Of a stretch of 64,000 nucleotides of DNA, positions 61,895 through 64,000 are shown one piece after another; within the stretch, counting starts at the first letter, position 1; each line of letters opens with the position of its first letter. The position numbers and the translations under genes are program-made. This DNA comes from Actinomycetota bacterium. GTDB taxonomy: Bacteria; Actinomycetota; Acidimicrobiia; Acidimicrobiales; RAAP-2. The stretch lies in assembly GCA_009699875.1 (NCBI GenBank), contig WLNI01000001.1:1178001-1242000 (forward strand), read 5' to 3'. A model generated the notes under the pieces. It was not told where the DNA came from. It did not search any database and worked only from the letters and a program-made list of their open reading frames with translations.

Positions 61895-63067
61895 ATGAGT
61901 TCTGATTCGTCGATACCTCGTATTTTTGCGTCACGAGCTCGCCTGGCAAATGCTGGAGGTTCTCTTCCCGCTGGTGTTGATCTCGCCGTGATGATTGACA
62001 CTCAAAGCATCACCCTGACCGGGGGAGAGCCGGCGTCAACGTGGCAGATTCCCTATGTTGCGCTCCACGGAGCCAAGGTCAACAACATCGGCGAGTATCT
62101 CGAAGTCATGGGATGGGTTGCGGGGACTCACCTGGTGCTCACGATCCCCGTGGTGAGTTTGAGTGGCGGAGGAGTGGCCGACGTCATTTCGATGGTGACG
62201 CCAGATGCGGAAAGAGACGTATCGCTTCACACGGCGACGCCAAGATGGTCGAAGCGAAAAAAGGTCGGAGGCCTCGCACTCTTGGCTGTGGTGGTGACAG
62301 CTCTAAGTGCCGTGACTGTTGGCGTGTGGGGGAACGTGAAGAACACGTCGACATCGACCTCGTCAACCCAACCCCAACAGGACCAGGCGGCATCGAAAAA
62401 CCTTCAGGTTCACGACGTCCCAGCCGGATGGGGAAAAGATAGCCCGGCCACGTCGCCACTCTCTGGCCTGATGGGAACGGGCGGGACGTCAAAACCAACC
62501 CCAGAGCAAACCAAAACCTACAACCAGGTCGTGGCCAACTTCCAGAGTTGCATGGGTGTCTCGAACGCCAAGGATCGAATGTTTGGAAAAGCTGGCGTGG
62601 CGCCAACTGTCCAGGTTCCAAGTGCACCGTATGGAACGGTGATTGCGGGGAACTTGGTCGAGGTTGGCTCAGTGACGCAGTACTACGACTCACCTGCCAA
62701 CGTTCAAGCAGACTTGGCTGAAATCAAAAATTCAAAGTTCGCGTCATGCTTTGCCCAGACGATGGCTCGCTTTGAAATCACGGGTGCAGATGCCACGCAA
62801 GCTGGTGCAACGATTCCAGTGACGGTTGAAAAACCTCGAACAGAACTTGGGGTGTACATCGCGGGGGCCACCGCCAGTCTTCAGTTCCCGAGTACGTCGG
62901 GAACAGTTCCCATTGAGATTGGAACTTCAATCTTGGTGTCTGGCCATTATGAGCAGACGATCTATACCTTTGCGTCGCCTGGTACGTTCCCACCCGCAAC
63001 CCGAACTGCTCTTCAATCCCTCTTGGCAGCCCGGTTGGCAGGGATCAGTAAATCAAGCAATACCTAA
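61895..63067 (+). CDS. Single-pass membrane protein of unknown function
   Basis: 390 residues. The N-terminal 110 residues look like a PH-like or short beta domain (TSQ-type strands: VMIDTQSITLTGG, WQIPYVALHGAKV). A membrane helix lies at about 124-145 (VGGLALLAVVVTALSAVTVG), then a Ser/Thr/Gln-rich linker and an external domain from about 195, with two cysteines (FQSCMG, FASCFAQ). This inside-TM-outside layout is common in actinobacterial proteins of unknown role. It starts 7 nt after hemL. Confidence 0.75.
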   Translation: MSSDSSIPRIFASRARLANAGGSLPAGVDLAVMIDTQSITLTGGEPASTWQIPYVALHGAKVNNIGEYLEVMGWVAGTHLVLTIPVVSLSGGGVADVISMVTPDAERDVSLHTATPRWSKRKKVGGLALLAVVVTALSAVTVGVWGNVKNTSTSTSSTQPQQDQAASKNLQVHDVPAGWGKDSPATSPLSGLMGTGGTSKPTPEQTKTYNQVVANFQSCMGVSNAKDRMFGKAGVAPTVQVPSAPYGTVIAGNLVEVGSVTQYYDSPANVQADLAEIKNSKFASCFAQTMARFEITGADATQAGATIPVTVEKPRTELGVYIAGATASLQFPSTSGTVPIEIGTSILVSGHYEQTIYTFASPGTFPPATRTALQSLLAARLAGISKSSNT

Positions 63068-63078
63068 AGAAACCAGAA

Positions 63079-64000
63079 CTATGCAGCGCTTGACACCGAG
63101 CGCAGCTCTGGAGTTTGGTTCTCAAAGAGGGCAGACAGAACCTGGTCGGGAATAATTTTGGAGAGTGCGGTGAGTGTTCGGAATCCAACTTCGGCTGGGC
63201 CAACCTGATCTGGACGCATCAGATTTGCCATCATGCTCAGCAACTTGGTCATCAGTGTCTCTGAACGCATGCCGACACCAACGCAGAGTGCCAACAATTT
63301 TGGATCACTGATGAGTCGAACAAACGCACGGGCCACTTCGTAGTAGTTGCCGTAGGCATTTTCGAGTCGCTCTTCGTAGTGGGCAAGGGCTTGTGATCCT
63401 CCACCCTGGAGCGATTCAGCAATAGATGCTGCCGCCAAACGGCCGGTCTCGTAGCCGTAAGCGATTCCTTCTCCATTAAAGGGATTGATCGAACCCGACG
63501 CATCACCGATCACGATGACGTTCTCTCCGGTGCGTGGTCCAACAGAGAACCCCATAGGGAGCTTTCCTCCGGTGGGAGGACCGAGACAGGTTTCTGGCGA
63601 CATTCCCCAATAGTCGGGAGCGAACTGAACGAATGTCTCCATCAACTTTGTCGTGTTGACACCCTTCCAGCGCCGATCAGTCGATAAAAGTCCAACGCCT
63701 ACATTGATGCGGCCGTCACCAAGGGGAAAGACCCATCCGTATCCTGGGACCACGTTGCCCTCAGCATCGCGAATGTCCAGGTGAGACTCAATAAAATTAT
63801 CGTCGTGGCGATCAGAGGTGTAGTAACCCCGAATCGCCATTCCAAGTGGCCACTCGCGTTTTCGATTCGTCCCAAGCAGCCGACCAATACGAGAGTTCGC
63901 TCCATCGGCGATGACCACGACTCGAGCCATGAGCGTCGAGCTTGTTTTCGCATTCTTCTTCTTCACCACGACACCCTTACATCCACCAAGTGACATTTCG
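63079..64000 (-). CDS. Geranylgeranyl reductase family FAD protein, N-terminal part outside the window
   Basis: The frame is open to the right edge, so about a third of the protein is missing, including the first FAD motif. Visible are ARVVVIADGANSRIGRLLG, GYGWVFPLGDGRINVGVGLL, and VIVIGDASGSINPFNGEGIA, the DGANS and GDAxG-type motifs of the GGR/FixC-like group. Members saturate isoprenoid chains, for example of menaquinone or lipids. It converges with the membrane protein gene, 11 nt apart. Confidence 0.9.
   Translation of the reverse strand, partial: EMSLGGCKGVVVKKKNAKTSSTLMARVVVIADGANSRIGRLLGTNRKREWPLGMAIRGYYTSDRHDDNFIESHLDIRDAEGNVVPGYGWVFPLGDGRINVGVGLLSTDRRWKGVNTTKLMETFVQFAPDYWGMSPETCLGPPTGGKLPMGFSVGPRTGENVIVIGDASGSINPFNGEGIAYGYETGRLAAASIAESLQGGGSQALAHYEERLENAYGNYYEVARAFVRLISDPKLLALCVGVGMRSETLMTKLLSMMANLMRPDQVGPAEVGFRTLTALSKIIPDQVLSALFENQTPELRSVSSAA

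Overview
The window looks like chromosomal DNA of a free-living actinobacterium, most probably of the class Acidimicrobiia; this placement is inferred from gene content and not measured. Pointers are mshA (mycothiol), a nickel superoxide dismutase with its SodX-type protease, a Rex-type redox repressor next to the C5 heme genes (proC-rex-hemA-hemC-hemD-hemB-hemL), a TraR/DksA-like zinc finger protein, moderate GC by eye, a tRNA gene without encoded CCA, and many genes that seem to be transcribed without a leader.

Layout. 1-12.8 kb: the 3' part of a GH3 beta-glucosidase, then a same-strand group of a Baeyer-Villiger-type monooxygenase, a Coq4-like protein, a fused LivH-LivM permease, an unusual MFS-LivF-LivG fusion, a secreted LivK-like binding protein, a phytanoyl-CoA dioxygenase-like enzyme and a small acidic protein. 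This reads as uptake plus oxidation of a hydrophobic or ketone-like substrate. 12.8-17.8 kb: a probable TY-Chap-type protein, a cytochrome P450, a SRPBCC protein, a CmcJ/NvfI-type oxygenase, three overlooked very small genes and a nitroreductase with a perfect palindrome in its leader. 17.9-31.9 kb: two divergent exported-protein genes, one a membrane-anchored beta-propeller/Fn3 protein, the other a 4,175-residue protein with about 27 copies of a two-cysteine Ig-like repeat.

31.9-40.7 kb: an HAPMO-like monooxygenase, then a patch of toxin-antitoxin type genes (RHH-PIN, a decayed Phd-VapC remnant, XRE-nucleotidyltransferase under a palindromic operator), a TM0106-type nuclease-helicase and a small unknown protein. 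40.7-49.3 kb: SRPBCC, FAH-family hydrolase, LtrA, amidase, aldo/keto reductase, DsbA-like protein, a membrane protein coupled to an orphan binding lipoprotein, and tRNA-Lys(UUU). 49.3-55 kb: a lipoprotein, a K+-channel-like protein coupled to a DksA-like zinc finger, divergent sodN/sodX, a membrane protein, an XRE regulator, mshA and a YbjN-like gene. 55-64 kb: proC, rex and the heme operon, a single-pass membrane protein, and the 3' part of a geranylgeranyl-reductase-family gene.

Two kinds of translation start stand out. Many genes have a TAnnnT -10 box 6-7 nt before the start codon (leaderless). Others have a Shine-Dalgarno region that is a run of five or more G. The best candidates for undescribed biology are the MFS-LivF-LivG transporter with its Coq4-like and oxygenase neighbours, and the giant cysteine-paired repeat protein.
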